A DNA stretch of 64,000 bases, taken from positions 59,447 through 123,446 of the forward strand of contig NZ_PIRQ01000008.1 of the NCBI RefSeq assembly GCF_003048535.1, given 5' to 3'. The position numbers and the translations under genes are program-made. Numbering within the stretch: the stretch's first letter is position 1; every line of letters starts with the position of its first letter. Origin of the DNA: Campylobacter concisus (GTDB taxonomy: Bacteria; Campylobacterota; Campylobacteria; Campylobacterales; Campylobacteraceae). Positions 48,813 to 58,104 of the stretch are shown here, piece after piece. The notes beneath the pieces were generated by a model, which saw nothing but the letters and a program-made list of their open reading frames with translations, did no database searches and was not told the origin of the DNA.

Positions 48813-49706
48813 GTGGAAAATTCGCTTCAAGGTGCGATGACCGCACTCATTACGCCATTTAAAAATCAAAAAGTAGATGAAGTCAGTTTTGAAAAACTAA
48901 TAAAAAGACAGATAAAGCACGGTATAGATGTCGTTGTACCAGTTGGAACTACTGGCGAGAGTGCAACACTAACGCATGATGAGCATAGAATTTGTATCGA
49001 AATAGCCGTTGATGCATGTAAAGGTACAAATGTAAAAGTACTTGCTGGGGCTGGCAGTAACGCGACTCACGAGGCTATTGGTATCGCTAAATTTGCTCAA
49101 GCTCATGGCGCTGATGGTATCCTTTCAGTTGCGCCTTATTACAACAAACCAACACAAGAAGGGCTTTACGAGCATTACAAAGCCATTGCAAATAGCATTG
49201 AAATCCCTGTGCTTCTTTACAATGTCCCTGGCAGAGTTGGCGTGGATATCTTGCCAGCGACCGTTTTTAGGCTTTTTAAAGAGTGCAAAAATATCTACGG
49301 TATCAAAGAGGCTACAGGTAGCATAGATAGATGCGTCGATCTACTGGCTCACGAGCCAAATTTAGTAGTCATTAGCGGTGAAGATGCGATCAACTATCCT
49401 ATCATATCAAATGGCGGCAAAGGCGTTATCTCGGTTACTGCAAACCTCTTGCCAGATCAAATTTCACAGCTTACACACCTTGCGATGAACGAAGAGTACA
49501 AAAAAGCAAAACTAATAAACGACAATCTATACACGATAAATAAAACACTCTTTTGCGAAAGCAATCCGATACCGATCAAAGCAGCGATGTATCTAGCTGG
49601 ACTCATCGACTCTTTGGAGTACCGCTTGCCACTTTGCAAACCAAGTAAAGAAAATTTTAAAAAGATAGAAGAAGTAATAAAAAATTACGAAATAAAGGGT
49701 TTTTAA
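48813..49706 (+). CDS. dapA: 4-hydroxy-tetrahydrodipicolinate synthase
   Basis: 297 residues from a GTG at 48813 after AAAGGA. Motifs are [12 protein letters not shown] near 44-55, [14 protein letters not shown] with catalytic Tyr and GIKEATGS with the Schiff-base Lys. It condenses pyruvate with aspartate semialdehyde towards lysine and diaminopimelate, a peptidoglycan component. Its last base coincides with the first base of the SDR gene. Confidence 0.97.
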   Translation: MENSLQGAMTALITPFKNQKVDEVSFEKLIKRQIKHGIDVVVPVGTTGESATLTHDEHRICIEIAVDACKGTNVKVLAGAGSNATHEAIGIAKFAQAHGADGILSVAPYYNKPTQEGLYEHYKAIANSIEIPVLLYNVPGRVGVDILPATVFRLFKECKNIYGIKEATGSIDRCVDLLAHEPNLVVISGEDAINYPIISNGGKGVISVTANLLPDQISQLTHLAMNEEYKKAKLINDNLYTINKTLFCESNPIPIKAAMYLAGLIDSLEYRLPLCKPSKENFKKIEEVIKNYEIKGF

Positions 49707-50494
49707 TGAAGGACATACTAAACGAATTTAAAGGTAAAACACTAGTCATCAGTGGCGGCACTAGAGGTATCGGCAGAGCTATAGTTGAAGAATTTGCAAA
49801 AGCCGGTGTAAATATAGCATTTACCTACAACTCAAACGAAGAGCTTGCAAAAGAGCAAGCGAGAGAGCTTGAGGCAAATTTTAAGATAAAAGCAAGAGCA
49901 TATGCACTAAATATCCTCGAGCCAGAAACTTATAAAGAGCTATTTTTAAAGATAGACGAGGACTTTGATAGGATTGATTTTTTTATATCAAATGCAATTA
50001 TTTCAGGTCGCGCAGTAGCTGGTGGATACACTAAATTTATGAAGCTAAAACCAAGAGGCATAAACAATATCTTTACAGCAACCGTAAATGCCTTTGTCGT
50101 AGGCACTCAAGAAGCTGCAAAACGCATGGAAAAAGTGGGTGGCGGCAGCATCATTAGCCTATCATCAACTGGAAATTTAGTATATATCGAAAACTATGCA
50201 GGTCACGGCACAGCAAAAGCAGCCGTTGAAGCGATGGCAAGATACGCTGCGACCGAGCTTGGAGAGAAAAATATCCGCGTCAATGTCGTAAGTGGCGGTC
50301 CTATCGAGACAGACGCGCTAAGAGCCTTTACAAACTACGAAGAAGTACGCGATATGACAGCAAAGCTTAGCCCGCTAAACCGCATGGGACAGCCTGCTGA
50401 TCTAGCTGGAGCATGTCTATTTTTATGCTCATCTAAGGCTAGCTGGGTGACTGGGCATACATTTATAATAGATGGTGGCACGACTTTTAAATGA
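49706..50494 (+). CDS. Short-chain dehydrogenase resembling FabL-type enoyl-ACP reductase
   Basis: 262 residues. It has the NADP loop SGGTRGIGRAI near 17-27, NAIISGRA, then catalytic Tyr and Lys as YAGHGTAK, a Tyr-x6-Lys spacing. Ordinary SDR enzymes use Tyr-x3-Lys; Tyr-x6-Lys is the enoyl-ACP reductase spacing of FabI and FabL. The surrounding IENY and AAVEAMARYAATEL also look like FabL. It may therefore reduce trans-2-enoyl-ACP in fatty acid synthesis. It sits between dapA and pgsA. Without a search the substrate is not fixed. Confidence 0.8.
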   Translation: MKDILNEFKGKTLVISGGTRGIGRAIVEEFAKAGVNIAFTYNSNEELAKEQARELEANFKIKARAYALNILEPETYKELFLKIDEDFDRIDFFISNAIISGRAVAGGYTKFMKLKPRGINNIFTATVNAFVVGTQEAAKRMEKVGGGSIISLSSTGNLVYIENYAGHGTAKAAVEAMARYAATELGEKNIRVNVVSGGPIETDALRAFTNYEEVRDMTAKLSPLNRMGQPADLAGACLFLCSSKASWVTGHTFIIDGGTTFK

Positions 50495-50525
50495 GAGTGA
50501 AATTTATAAGCATAAAGGCATATTT

Positions 50526-51071
50526 GTGAGTTTAAATTTACCAAACGCATTGGCATTTTTTAGGATACTACTGGCTCCACTTATGTTTTTTATGCTCGTA
50601 AATGCGCCAGGAATTTTTACACAAATTCACATAAGCTGGATAAATTACTTCGCAGCTCTTATTTTTGTGATCGCCTCGGTGACTGACTTTTTTGACGGCT
50701 ACATCGCAAGAAGCTGGGATCAAAAAACTAAACTTGGGGCGATCCTTGATCCACTGGCAGACAAGATGCTAATTCTTGCTGCATTTTTAGGTCTTATGAT
50801 GCTTGGTAGAGCGAGTGCTTGGGCTGTTTATCTCATCTTGGTAAGAGAATTTTTTATAACTGGCTTTCGTGTCGTGATGGCAAGTGATGGCGTAGAGGTC
50901 GCTGCTTCGATGGCTGGTAAAGTAAAGACAGTTTCGCAGATGTTTGCGGTTGGATTTTTACTGATGAGCTGGCCAGGCGGAGAGCTTTTGCTTTGGATTG
51001 CTGTTGCACTTACGCTTTATTCTGGGTTTGAGTACATTTTTGCCTATATAAAGGCGATGAAAAAGAGCTAA
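50526..51071 (+). CDS. pgsA: CDP-diacylglycerol--glycerol-3-phosphate 3-phosphatidyltransferase
   Basis: 181 residues from a GTG at 50526 (SLNLPNALAFFRI). This gives the normal PgsA start; an upstream in-frame ATG at 50472 would overlap the SDR gene. It has four to six membrane helices and the CDP-alcohol transferase motif DFFDGYIARSWDQKTKLG followed by ILDPLADK, with the four Asp residues in place. It makes phosphatidylglycerol phosphate for membrane lipids. Confidence 0.92.
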   Translation: MSLNLPNALAFFRILLAPLMFFMLVNAPGIFTQIHISWINYFAALIFVIASVTDFFDGYIARSWDQKTKLGAILDPLADKMLILAAFLGLMMLGRASAWAVYLILVREFFITGFRVVMASDGVEVAASMAGKVKTVSQMFAVGFLLMSWPGGELLLWIAVALTLYSGFEYIFAYIKAMKKS

Positions 51072-51073
51072 AT

Positions 51074-51970
51074 TTGAGCTACGAATTAAAAGATATTATT
51101 TTAGAACGCACTGCAATTTTAGAGCCAGTACTGCAAAAACAAGCCAAAAAACTAAATCAAAAGATCATCAACACAAATTTTTATCACGATGCTAAAAATT
51201 TAGAAAAAATTGGCGCTGTGATTAGTCCTGAGCTAAATGAATTTTTATTAAGCTGCGCTTTAGAATACGACAAAACCCATGCAGATAAATTTGATACGTT
51301 TGATAACGACGTAGAGACTTTGCGTGGCATTTGGAGTGCGATGAGTTTTTCAAAAAGCCCTTACATTTTAGACTATCTAAGCATGCAGGCAACTCGCTCG
51401 GTGTCGCACCGCTCGTTTGCGCATAGATATATCTTTGAAATTTTACGCTTGCAAGAGAAGGCTGGCCATTCGCATCCGCTACTTGCCAAACTTTATGACT
51501 ATTATGATAGCTTGCAAGCAAAACTACCTATATATGAGCTTTTGCGCCGTATAGGCGTGAGCCCTGCTGATCCTTATGATTTTGACATCTCGCTAAATGC
51601 TGTAAATTTTGGCTACTGGTTTAGCAACCAAGGACTAAGCGATGATGAGCTAGCCGGTAAATTTCACTTAGAAATTCGCCTTTTTGTCCCTTTTATAAAT
51701 GACCATACATTTGAGATAGAGCTTAGAAACGACGCTGTGCCAAGGGCTAGAATAAATTTTAATGATGACGGCATGAGCTTTTTGCAAGAGTTGCCAAGTG
51801 ATGCTTTGCTCCGCCCTGATATTTTAAATCTAAAGCCATTTATCACCCAAGTGAAGTCTTATTTTCATATAAATTTTGACATAAATAACAAAGACATGAC
51901 CAATATAAGCGCAAGCAAAGGTCTAAATAAAGGTAAAGTCACATCTTGGCTAAGGGAAATTTTTAGCTAA
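51074..51970 (+). CDS. Conserved hypothetical protein
   Basis: 298 residues from a TTG at 51074, two bases after pgsA. No transmembrane helix or signal peptide. Features are a helical N-terminal part (LEPVLQKQAKKLNQK), a patch of aromatic and His residues (SVSHRSFAHRYIFEIL), a duplicated-looking acidic middle and a basic end (GLNKGKVTSWLREIF). I recognise no family. It is coupled to pgsA and lies upstream of rseP, but that does not define a function. Confidence 0.6.
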   Translation: MSYELKDIILERTAILEPVLQKQAKKLNQKIINTNFYHDAKNLEKIGAVISPELNEFLLSCALEYDKTHADKFDTFDNDVETLRGIWSAMSFSKSPYILDYLSMQATRSVSHRSFAHRYIFEILRLQEKAGHSHPLLAKLYDYYDSLQAKLPIYELLRRIGVSPADPYDFDISLNAVNFGYWFSNQGLSDDELAGKFHLEIRLFVPFINDHTFEIELRNDAVPRARINFNDDGMSFLQELPSDALLRPDILNLKPFITQVKSYFHINFDINNKDMTNISASKGLNKGKVTSWLREIFS

Positions 51971-52038
51971 AAGCCATTTGAGAGTAAATTTATAAACTTT
52001 GGCTAAAATCTCATCAATTTTTTCAAAAAAGGTAAGTT

Positions 52039-53148
52039 TTGAAAGGCATTTTCTTCACGCTGGCCCTGCTTTGCCTTGGGCTTTATGCGTATTCGTTTTA
52101 TTTTTTAGTGACTGTTTTAGCCATTAGTTTTCTCATATTTTTTCACGAGCTTGGCCACTTTTTAGCAGCAAGAACGCTTGGCGTAAAGGTAAGCACCTTT
52201 AGTATCGGATTTGGTGAGAAAATTTACACCAAAAATGTTGGCGGCACCGACTACTGCCTAAGTGCGATCCCACTTGGTGGATACGTACAGCTAAAAGGTC
52301 AAGACGACACCGACCCAAAAGCTAAAAACTACGACCGTGATAGCTACAATGTGCTAAGCCCTATAAAGCGAATTTACATCCTCTTTGCAGGACCTTTTTT
52401 TAACTTTATCTTGGCGTTTTTTATATACATTTTGCTTGGATTTATAGGCGTTGAGAGGCTTGCACCAAGTGTCGGCCACATAGCTGAGGGCTCGGCGGCT
52501 GCGAGCGCAGGTCTAGTTAAAAACGATAAAATTTTAGAGATAAATGGTGTAAAAATAACCGAGTGGGACGATATCAGTAAAAATGTAAAACTCGAGCCTA
52601 GCACCATTTTGATAGATAGAAACGGCTCAATTTTAAGCATAAATTTAACACCAAAGATAGGCGAAACTATAAATTTATTTAATGAAAAGGTACAGCGCCC
52701 ATTGATCGGGATCTCTCCAAATGGCGAAGTAGTAAAAATTTATCATACAGGTCTAAATAGTCTAAAATTTGCTTATAGCGAAACACTTGAAGCCTCAAAG
52801 CTTATCTTTAAAAGCTTTACCAAACTAGTAAGCGGAGCCGTGCCACTAAAAGAGGTCGGCGGCATCGTACAGATAGCTGATGTAACTTCAAAAGCAGCAA
52901 AGATAAGTCTTGGCGTACTTTTGACGATTGTTGCTTTAATCTCAGTAAATTTAGGTGTTTTAAATTTATTCCCCATCCCAGCGCTTGACGGCGGACACAT
53001 ACTTTTTAACCTATATGAGCTAGTTTTTAGACGCGAGGTAAATGAGCGGGTACTCATCATGCTTACCTACTGCGGCTGGGCGCTACTACTTGGCATAATG
53101 GTACTTGCGACCTTTAACGACATTATGAGATTAAGCGGAGGTTTATAA
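52039..53148 (+). CDS. rseP: Site-2 intramembrane zinc metalloprotease RseP
   Basis: 369 residues from a TTG at 52039 after AAGGTAAG. The HELGH zinc motif is in FFHELGHFLAARTLG near 34-48. A single PDZ domain around 145-220 includes GSAAASAGLVKNDKILEING. The third ligand is in NLFPIPALDGGH. The family cuts anti-sigma factors or signal peptides within the membrane. E. coli RseP has two PDZ domains, so this is the shorter type. Confidence 0.93.
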   Translation: MKGIFFTLALLCLGLYAYSFYFLVTVLAISFLIFFHELGHFLAARTLGVKVSTFSIGFGEKIYTKNVGGTDYCLSAIPLGGYVQLKGQDDTDPKAKNYDRDSYNVLSPIKRIYILFAGPFFNFILAFFIYILLGFIGVERLAPSVGHIAEGSAAASAGLVKNDKILEINGVKITEWDDISKNVKLEPSTILIDRNGSILSINLTPKIGETINLFNEKVQRPLIGISPNGEVVKIYHTGLNSLKFAYSETLEASKLIFKSFTKLVSGAVPLKEVGGIVQIADVTSKAAKISLGVLLTIVALISVNLGVLNLFPIPALDGGHILFNLYELVFRREVNERVLIMLTYCGWALLLGIMVLATFNDIMRLSGGL

Positions 53149-53783
53149 TGATAGTTTTAAAAGAGCTATTAGAAAAGATCGAAAATTTAAGCAAAGACGT
53201 GACACTAATCGCTGTTAGCAAAAATGTCACAAGTGCTGAAGTAAAAGAGCTTTACGCGCAAGGGCAAAGAAATTTTGGCGAAAACAGAGTCCAAGAGCTA
53301 GCCAAAAAAGAGCTAGAGTTGCAAAATTTTACTGATATAAAATGGCATATGATCGGCCGCTTGCAAAATAACAAAATAAATCAAATGATAAGTCTAAAGC
53401 CAACACTTTGGCAAAGCTGCGATAGCTTTGAAAGGGCTTTAGAGGTCGATAAAAGACTCGACTACAAGCTTGATACCTTGCTTCAAATAAACTCGGCTAA
53501 TGAAGATACAAAGCAAGGTGTAAGCGTAGCAAATGCGTCAGAAATTTATGAGCGTATCCAAAGCGAGTGCAAAAATATAAATTTAAAAGGCGTGATGAGT
53601 ATCGGAGCGCATGTGGATGAGCCAAAAGAGATTCAAAAGAGCTTTGAACTAACTTATAAAATTTACGAGAGCCTAAAGCCAAAAGGTGCGAGTATCTGCT
53701 CGATGGGCATGAGTAGTGACTTCGAGTTAGCGATAAAATGCGGCTCAAATATGATTCGCCTTGGCACTATGCTTTATCTATAA
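53148..53783 (+). CDS. YggS-family PLP-binding protein (PLP homeostasis protein)
   Basis: 211 residues. The PLP lysine is in LIAVSKNVT near 20-28. Other family features are RNFGENRVQEL, WHMIGRLQNNK, LLQINSANED, GVMSIGA and SMGMSSDFELAIKCGSNMIRLGT. It binds pyridoxal phosphate without known catalysis and balances PLP and amino acid pools. It overlaps the rseP stop by one base and ends the murJ-to-yggS run of plus-strand genes. Confidence 0.93.
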   Translation: MIVLKELLEKIENLSKDVTLIAVSKNVTSAEVKELYAQGQRNFGENRVQELAKKELELQNFTDIKWHMIGRLQNNKINQMISLKPTLWQSCDSFERALEVDKRLDYKLDTLLQINSANEDTKQGVSVANASEIYERIQSECKNINLKGVMSIGAHVDEPKEIQKSFELTYKIYESLKPKGASICSMGMSSDFELAIKCGSNMIRLGTMLYL

Positions 53784-53879
53784 ATTTATCGCCTTTGCAT
53801 GCTCTTGCTGCTAACGAAATAGATCACTGCTGGAACTATGTAAATTTCTGCCCAAAGAAACTTGAGAAAAAATTAAAAT

Positions 53880-54449
53880 TTAATGTTTAGCGTCAGCCAA
53901 AACTAGAGCAAAAAGTACTTTTACGCCAGCTTTTTCTAGAGTGTTTTTAGCTTCAAGTATCGTTGTACCAGTGGTTACGATGTCATCTACTAAAATAACT
54001 GGCGCAGTGATCTTTTTTAGGATTTTAAAATTTCTTGGGTTATTTTGTCTAAATTGCAAATCCTTACCACTATAGCTGATCTTGCTGGTTGCATGCAGTG
54101 CGTGAAATATGGGCTTTAGATTTTTAGCCCTTAGCGCATTTGCCAAAATAGCCGTGTGCGAGTAGCCATGATGCACTCTATCATCTATCGGCAGAGCATA
54201 AATTTGCTCTGGAAAGCTAAAGCTTTTAGCAAATTTCTTAAATGCAAATTTAGCTAAATTTTTATAGATAAAAAGTCCATGCATTTGGTGCTTTGAGTGG
54301 ATGAGCTCTTTGATCTCAGAGTAGCCGTAGAAGCTATAAATTTTAAAGCCCTCTAGCTCTCTTACTACAGGGCTTGGCTCGCTTAAAATTTGCGAGCAGG
54401 TTTTACAAAATGTCTTTAGTGTAAAGCTCTTGCAAAACGCACAAAACAT
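53880..54449 (-). CDS. ComF-family phosphoribosyltransferase-like protein
   Basis: 189 residues. The N-terminal zinc ribbon has CAFC at 3-6 and CKTC at 15-18. The PRPP-binding loop VILVDDIVTTGTT lies near the C-terminus. ComF is linked to DNA uptake in naturally competent bacteria, which Campylobacter are; its enzymatic role is unclear. Its first base is shared with the stop of the lipoprotein gene. Confidence 0.88.
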   Translation of the reverse strand: MFCAFCKSFTLKTFCKTCSQILSEPSPVVRELEGFKIYSFYGYSEIKELIHSKHQMHGLFIYKNLAKFAFKKFAKSFSFPEQIYALPIDDRVHHGYSHTAILANALRAKNLKPIFHALHATSKISYSGKDLQFRQNNPRNFKILKKITAPVILVDDIVTTGTTILEAKNTLEKAGVKVLFALVLADAKH

Positions 54450-55009
54450 CAGCTATTTAAGATAGCGATCGCAGAGCGCTTAACAGCGTCATTTATGATG
54501 TCTGTTAAGAATGGCTTAAATGCTCCGCCAGTGCGAACTAGCTCAAATTTGGTTTGGTTGTTTGAGATATTTTTGATGATACTTTGATCGCCTTTTTGGA
54601 TTTTAAGAGTGATCTTTATCTTGCCCTTTGTGTTGTCGCTGCCATATCCGCTCATATTTGCTTCAAATTCGTTTATGAAAACTTCAACCACGACGCCACC
54701 CATGCCATTTACATTTGCGCCATGAGCTATGAGCTCTTTTTTAAGAGAATCACCAAAGTAGGTCGCAAGGTCATTTTGAAGCACGACGTATTCATCTACG
54801 GTGCCCTTGCCATCTGTTATAGTTGCAATAGTGCTTTTGTTTTTGCGGCTATCATGTACTGCACTTATATAGACCTCAAAACCACTGTTTTGTTGATTTG
54901 AAACGATAGCCTTATAAGGATCAAAGGCAACTACTGTCTGAGTAGGCGCACAACCGCTCAAGAATAGGACAAAAAGTCCAAAGATAGCTAGAAATTTAAA
55001 TTTACTCAT
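54449..55009 (-). CDS. YajG-like lipoprotein
   Basis: 186 residues from the ATG at 55009, which follows AAAGGA. A signal sequence ends in the lipobox LFLSGC, so Cys at about 20 is lipidated. The remaining sequence (VYISAVHDSRKN, NDLATYFGDSLKKELIAHGA, INEFEANMSGYG) resembles the YajG family of periplasm-facing lipoproteins of unknown function. It overlaps comF by one base and follows another lipoprotein. Confidence 0.8.
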   Translation of the reverse strand: MSKFKFLAIFGLFVLFLSGCAPTQTVVAFDPYKAIVSNQQNSGFEVYISAVHDSRKNKSTIATITDGKGTVDEYVVLQNDLATYFGDSLKKELIAHGANVNGMGGVVVEVFINEFEANMSGYGSDNTKGKIKITLKIQKGDQSIIKNISNNQTKFELVRTGGAFKPFLTDIINDAVKRSAIAILNS

Positions 55010-55019
55010 ATTTTTCCTT

Positions 55020-55742
55020 TCAAAGTTTAGTGATCTCATCGGCTACTTTTATCGCAGCTTGTTTAACTAAAAGTGCGATAAAAAAGTCAAATTGACCAGA
55101 CTCTGAAACCTCTAGCTTCTCCACATGGTGTCTAGTCGAGATTGGTAACGTTTTTTTGAAATTTATATTTGAAAGAATAAGAAGCCCATTTAGATGTCCA
55201 TTTAAAATTTCTGAACTTCCCGAATAGCTTCCTCTAAGCTCGTCAAATCTAAAATCAAGCCTGTACGTATAAGGTGATGTTTGAGTATCGACAACAACGA
55301 TTCCACGAGAATTTAACTCACGTTGCAAGAACATGTAAAAAAGCACTTCAAGGCGTGGATTTGAGTTAAAAACTGCAGTATTTCCTTCAACACCTGTGTA
55401 ATATATCGATCTTGCGCTACTTCTAGCATCGACGATCCTGTGGAAATAAACCTTTTTTAGCCCAACATTAGTATCGATCATATTTTTTTCCAAGCAGCAG
55501 TTTATTGCTACATCACTTTTATATTTGACACCATTTATAAAAAGACCATCGCCCCTGCCTTTACAAGCGCTGCAGTCAGCCGGTATCCTCATAACCTCTT
55601 CAAAATACATCTTATCTTCGCTACTTATGCTCGCACTTTGCACGCCGTCTATGCCCTCGCACGATAGACAAAGGCTAGCTTTAGCCATGCAGCCAATTAG
55701 AAAGATAGCTGCAAAAACTGCTAATAATGTCGCTCTTAGCAT
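55020..55742 (-). CDS. Putative lipoprotein, function unknown
   Basis: 240 residues. The signal ends in AIFLIGC, a good lipobox, with Cys18 as the lipid site. Further cysteines come as CLSC, CSACKGRG and CC in the mature part, suggesting disulfides or a metal site; GRGDGLFINGVKY follows. No family is recognised beyond memory of lipoprotein pairs here in C. jejuni. It overlaps the tautomerase gene by seven bases and precedes the YajG-like gene by ten. Confidence 0.7.
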   Translation of the reverse strand: MLRATLLAVFAAIFLIGCMAKASLCLSCEGIDGVQSASISSEDKMYFEEVMRIPADCSACKGRGDGLFINGVKYKSDVAINCCLEKNMIDTNVGLKKVYFHRIVDARSSARSIYYTGVEGNTAVFNSNPRLEVLFYMFLQRELNSRGIVVVDTQTSPYTYRLDFRFDELRGSYSGSSEILNGHLNGLLILSNINFKKTLPISTRHHVEKLEVSESGQFDFFIALLVKQAAIKVADEITKL

Positions 55743-55966
55743 TTTACTTCCTTTTGCTCTTTTTGTTTTTTGCGGAGATTTTTCACGCTCTCGCCTGCGA
55801 TGCCGTAGTTATTTGTATCGATCTCATCGATAATGACAACGGTATTTTGAGCGCTTCTACCTAAAATTTCGCTTATTAGCTTTGTAACTCCGCTTATCAT
55901 CTTCTCTTTTTGCTCCACACTTGGGCTATCACCCTCTTTTGTCACGCAAATTTTTACAAACGGCAT
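55736..55966 (-). CDS. 4-oxalocrotonate tautomerase-family protein
   Basis: 76 residues. MPFVKICVTKEGDSPSVEQK begins with Pro2, the catalytic base of the family once Met is removed, and VVIIDEIDTNNYGIAGE matches the core. The protein should be a small oligomer. The true substrate in this organism is unknown. It has a long Lys/Glu-rich C-terminal tail. Confidence 0.88.
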   Translation of the reverse strand: MPFVKICVTKEGDSPSVEQKEKMISGVTKLISEILGRSAQNTVVIIDEIDTNNYGIAGESVKNLRKKQKEQKEVKC

Positions 55967-56043
55967 AGCACTCCTTTTTGTAAATTTAGCACTTAAATTT
56001 TAATCAAAACCTATCCACCAAACAAGCTCCCAAATGCGGATAT

Positions 56044-56148
56044 ATCGTCACCTCGAAATAAGGCGAGATATTTTGTGATGATTTTGAAAGCTGTGACGTG
56101 AAATTTTGGTGCGGATAGAACATATAGTTCATCAAGCCAAAATTTCAC
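56044..56148. repeat. Two consecutive stem-loops downstream of lepA
   Basis: The first combines ATCGTCAC (56044-56051) with GTGATGAT (56075-56082), one G-T pair, and an inner CTCG/CGAG (56052-56055 / 56064-56067). The second is a perfect 12-bp repeat, GTGAAATTTTGG (56098-56109) with CCAAAATTTCAC (56137-56148), holding an inner GAAC/GTTC. They fill most of the 215-bp gap between the tautomerase gene and lepA. No run of Ts follows, so they are not simple terminators. Confidence 0.6.
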
Positions 56149-56181
56149 TAACTCTTTCAAAAGGGCACAAAAGATAAGCCG

Positions 56182-57972
56182 CTAGTCTATTTTTAGGACA
56201 GATAAAAACGCCTCCTGCGGCAAATTCACCTTACCTATCGCCTTCATCCGTTTCTTACCCTCTTTTTGCTTTTCAAGCAACTTCCTCTTACGAGTGATGT
56301 CGCCGCCGTAGCACTTGGCTGTGACGTTTTTACCCATTGATTTTACGGTTTCACGAGCGATTATTTTATTACCGATGCTAGCTTGTATCGCCACTTCAAA
56401 GAGCTGGCGCGGCACGATCTCTTTCATCGCCTTTACGAAGTCTCTGCCCTTTGTCTGCGCCTTGCTCTCAGGCACGATGATAGATAGCGCATCGACCGTC
56501 TCGCCAGCCACTTTGACATCAAGCTTTACTAGATCTCCCACGCGGTAGTCGCTTGGCTCGTAGTCAAAGCTCGCGTAGCCTTTGGTGCTTGACTTTAGCT
56601 TGTCGTAAAAGTCCATCACGATCTCGTTCATCGGTATGTCATACTCAAGCAAAACGCGGTCAGTCGTGATGTAGTCCATCTTTGTTTGTATGCCACGGCG
56701 GTTGTTTAAAAGCGTGATAATGTTGCCCAAAAACTCGCTTGGCGTGATGATAGTCGCCTTTACGTATGGCTCAAGGATCGAGTCTATTTTATTGACTGGT
56801 GGTAGCTGGCTTGGGTTTTGGATTTTTAAATTTAGCCCGTCAGTTTGGATGACTTCATAAGTCACGGTCGGCGCTGTGGCGATGAGATCAAGATCAAATT
56901 CGCGCTCAAGCCTCTCCTTGACGACCTCCATATGAAGTAGCCCTAAAAAGCCAACTCTAAAGCCAAATCCAAGCGCGACCGAGGTCTCTGGCTCGTAGCT
57001 TATGGAGCTGTCATTTAGCTTTAGCTTATCCAGCGCGTCACGCAGATCTTCAAATTTATCAGTTTCAATAGGATAAAGCCCTGCAAAAACAAACGGCTTA
57101 GCCCTCTCAAAGCCACCAACTGGCTCTTTTAGAGGATTTCTTGACTGCGTTATCGTATCTCCAACTTGCACGTCGCTAACATTTTTAAGTCCTAAAACCA
57201 CGATACCGACTTCGCCAGCGCTAAGAGTTTTGGTCTTGATCGGCGCGATAGGATTTGGATACATGAGGTCAAGCACTATGTGTTTTTTACCTGTACCCAT
57301 GACCAAAATTTCATCATTTTTTGAAATTTCACCATCATAAACACGCACAAGTGCAAGTGCTCCAAGGTAGTTGTCAAACCAGCTATCGTAAATGAGTGCC
57401 TTTGTGGACTTGTTTGCATCACCATTTGGTGCTGAAATTCTTGTGATGATCGCTTCAAGCAGCTCTTTTATGCCAACACCTGTTTTTGCGCTAACCTCGA
57501 TCGCTCCAGAGCAGTCAAGTCCTATAATATGCTCGATCTCGTCCTTTACTCTAGCAGGATCAGCCGCTGGTAGGTCGATCTTGTTGATGACTGGGATGAT
57601 CTCTAGGTTGTTTTCAAGTGCGATATAGACGTTTGCGATGGTTTGCGCCTCCACGCCCTGACTAGCATCCACCACAAGCAGCGCACCCTCGCAGCTGGCT
57701 AAAGATCGGCTCACCTCGTAGCTAAAGTCGACGTGGCCCGGAGTGTCTATCAAATTTAGAACAAAATTTTGCCCATTTAGTGCGTAGTTTAAACGAACAG
57801 ATTGGGCTTTGATCGTGATGCCGCGCTCTTTTTCGATATCCATCGTATCCATGATCTGGCTGCTCATCTCACGGTCACTGACGGCGCCACACTCCTGAAT
57901 AAGGCGATCAGCAAGCGTACTTTTGCCATGGTCGATATGAGCGATAATGCTAAAGTTTCTAATGTTTTTCAT
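56182..57972 (-). CDS. lepA: Elongation factor 4 (LepA)
   Basis: 596 residues. GTPase motifs are [10 protein letters not shown] near 11-20, [17 protein letters not shown] and NKIDLPAAD, and the LepA-specific C-terminal domain ends [19 protein letters not shown]. LepA can move ribosomes backward and aids initiation. Length is normal. Its start is 132 bases from the RM gene on the opposite strand. Confidence 0.97.
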   Translation of the reverse strand: MKNIRNFSIIAHIDHGKSTLADRLIQECGAVSDREMSSQIMDTMDIEKERGITIKAQSVRLNYALNGQNFVLNLIDTPGHVDFSYEVSRSLASCEGALLVVDASQGVEAQTIANVYIALENNLEIIPVINKIDLPAADPARVKDEIEHIIGLDCSGAIEVSAKTGVGIKELLEAIITRISAPNGDANKSTKALIYDSWFDNYLGALALVRVYDGEISKNDEILVMGTGKKHIVLDLMYPNPIAPIKTKTLSAGEVGIVVLGLKNVSDVQVGDTITQSRNPLKEPVGGFERAKPFVFAGLYPIETDKFEDLRDALDKLKLNDSSISYEPETSVALGFGFRVGFLGLLHMEVVKERLEREFDLDLIATAPTVTYEVIQTDGLNLKIQNPSQLPPVNKIDSILEPYVKATIITPSEFLGNIITLLNNRRGIQTKMDYITTDRVLLEYDIPMNEIVMDFYDKLKSSTKGYASFDYEPSDYRVGDLVKLDVKVAGETVDALSIIVPESKAQTKGRDFVKAMKEIVPRQLFEVAIQASIGNKIIARETVKSMGKNVTAKCYGGDITRKRKLLEKQKEGKKRMKAIGKVNLPQEAFLSVLKID

Positions 57973-58104
57973 ATAAGTTTTACTTTTTACTAAATTTTGG
58001 GCTTTATTTTGCCTAAAGTTGATTTAAACACTAATAAATGTATTTCTATCATTTCCATACATTTTTCGCTAAAATGCCGTCTAAAACTTTCAAAAAGAGG
58101 GCTT

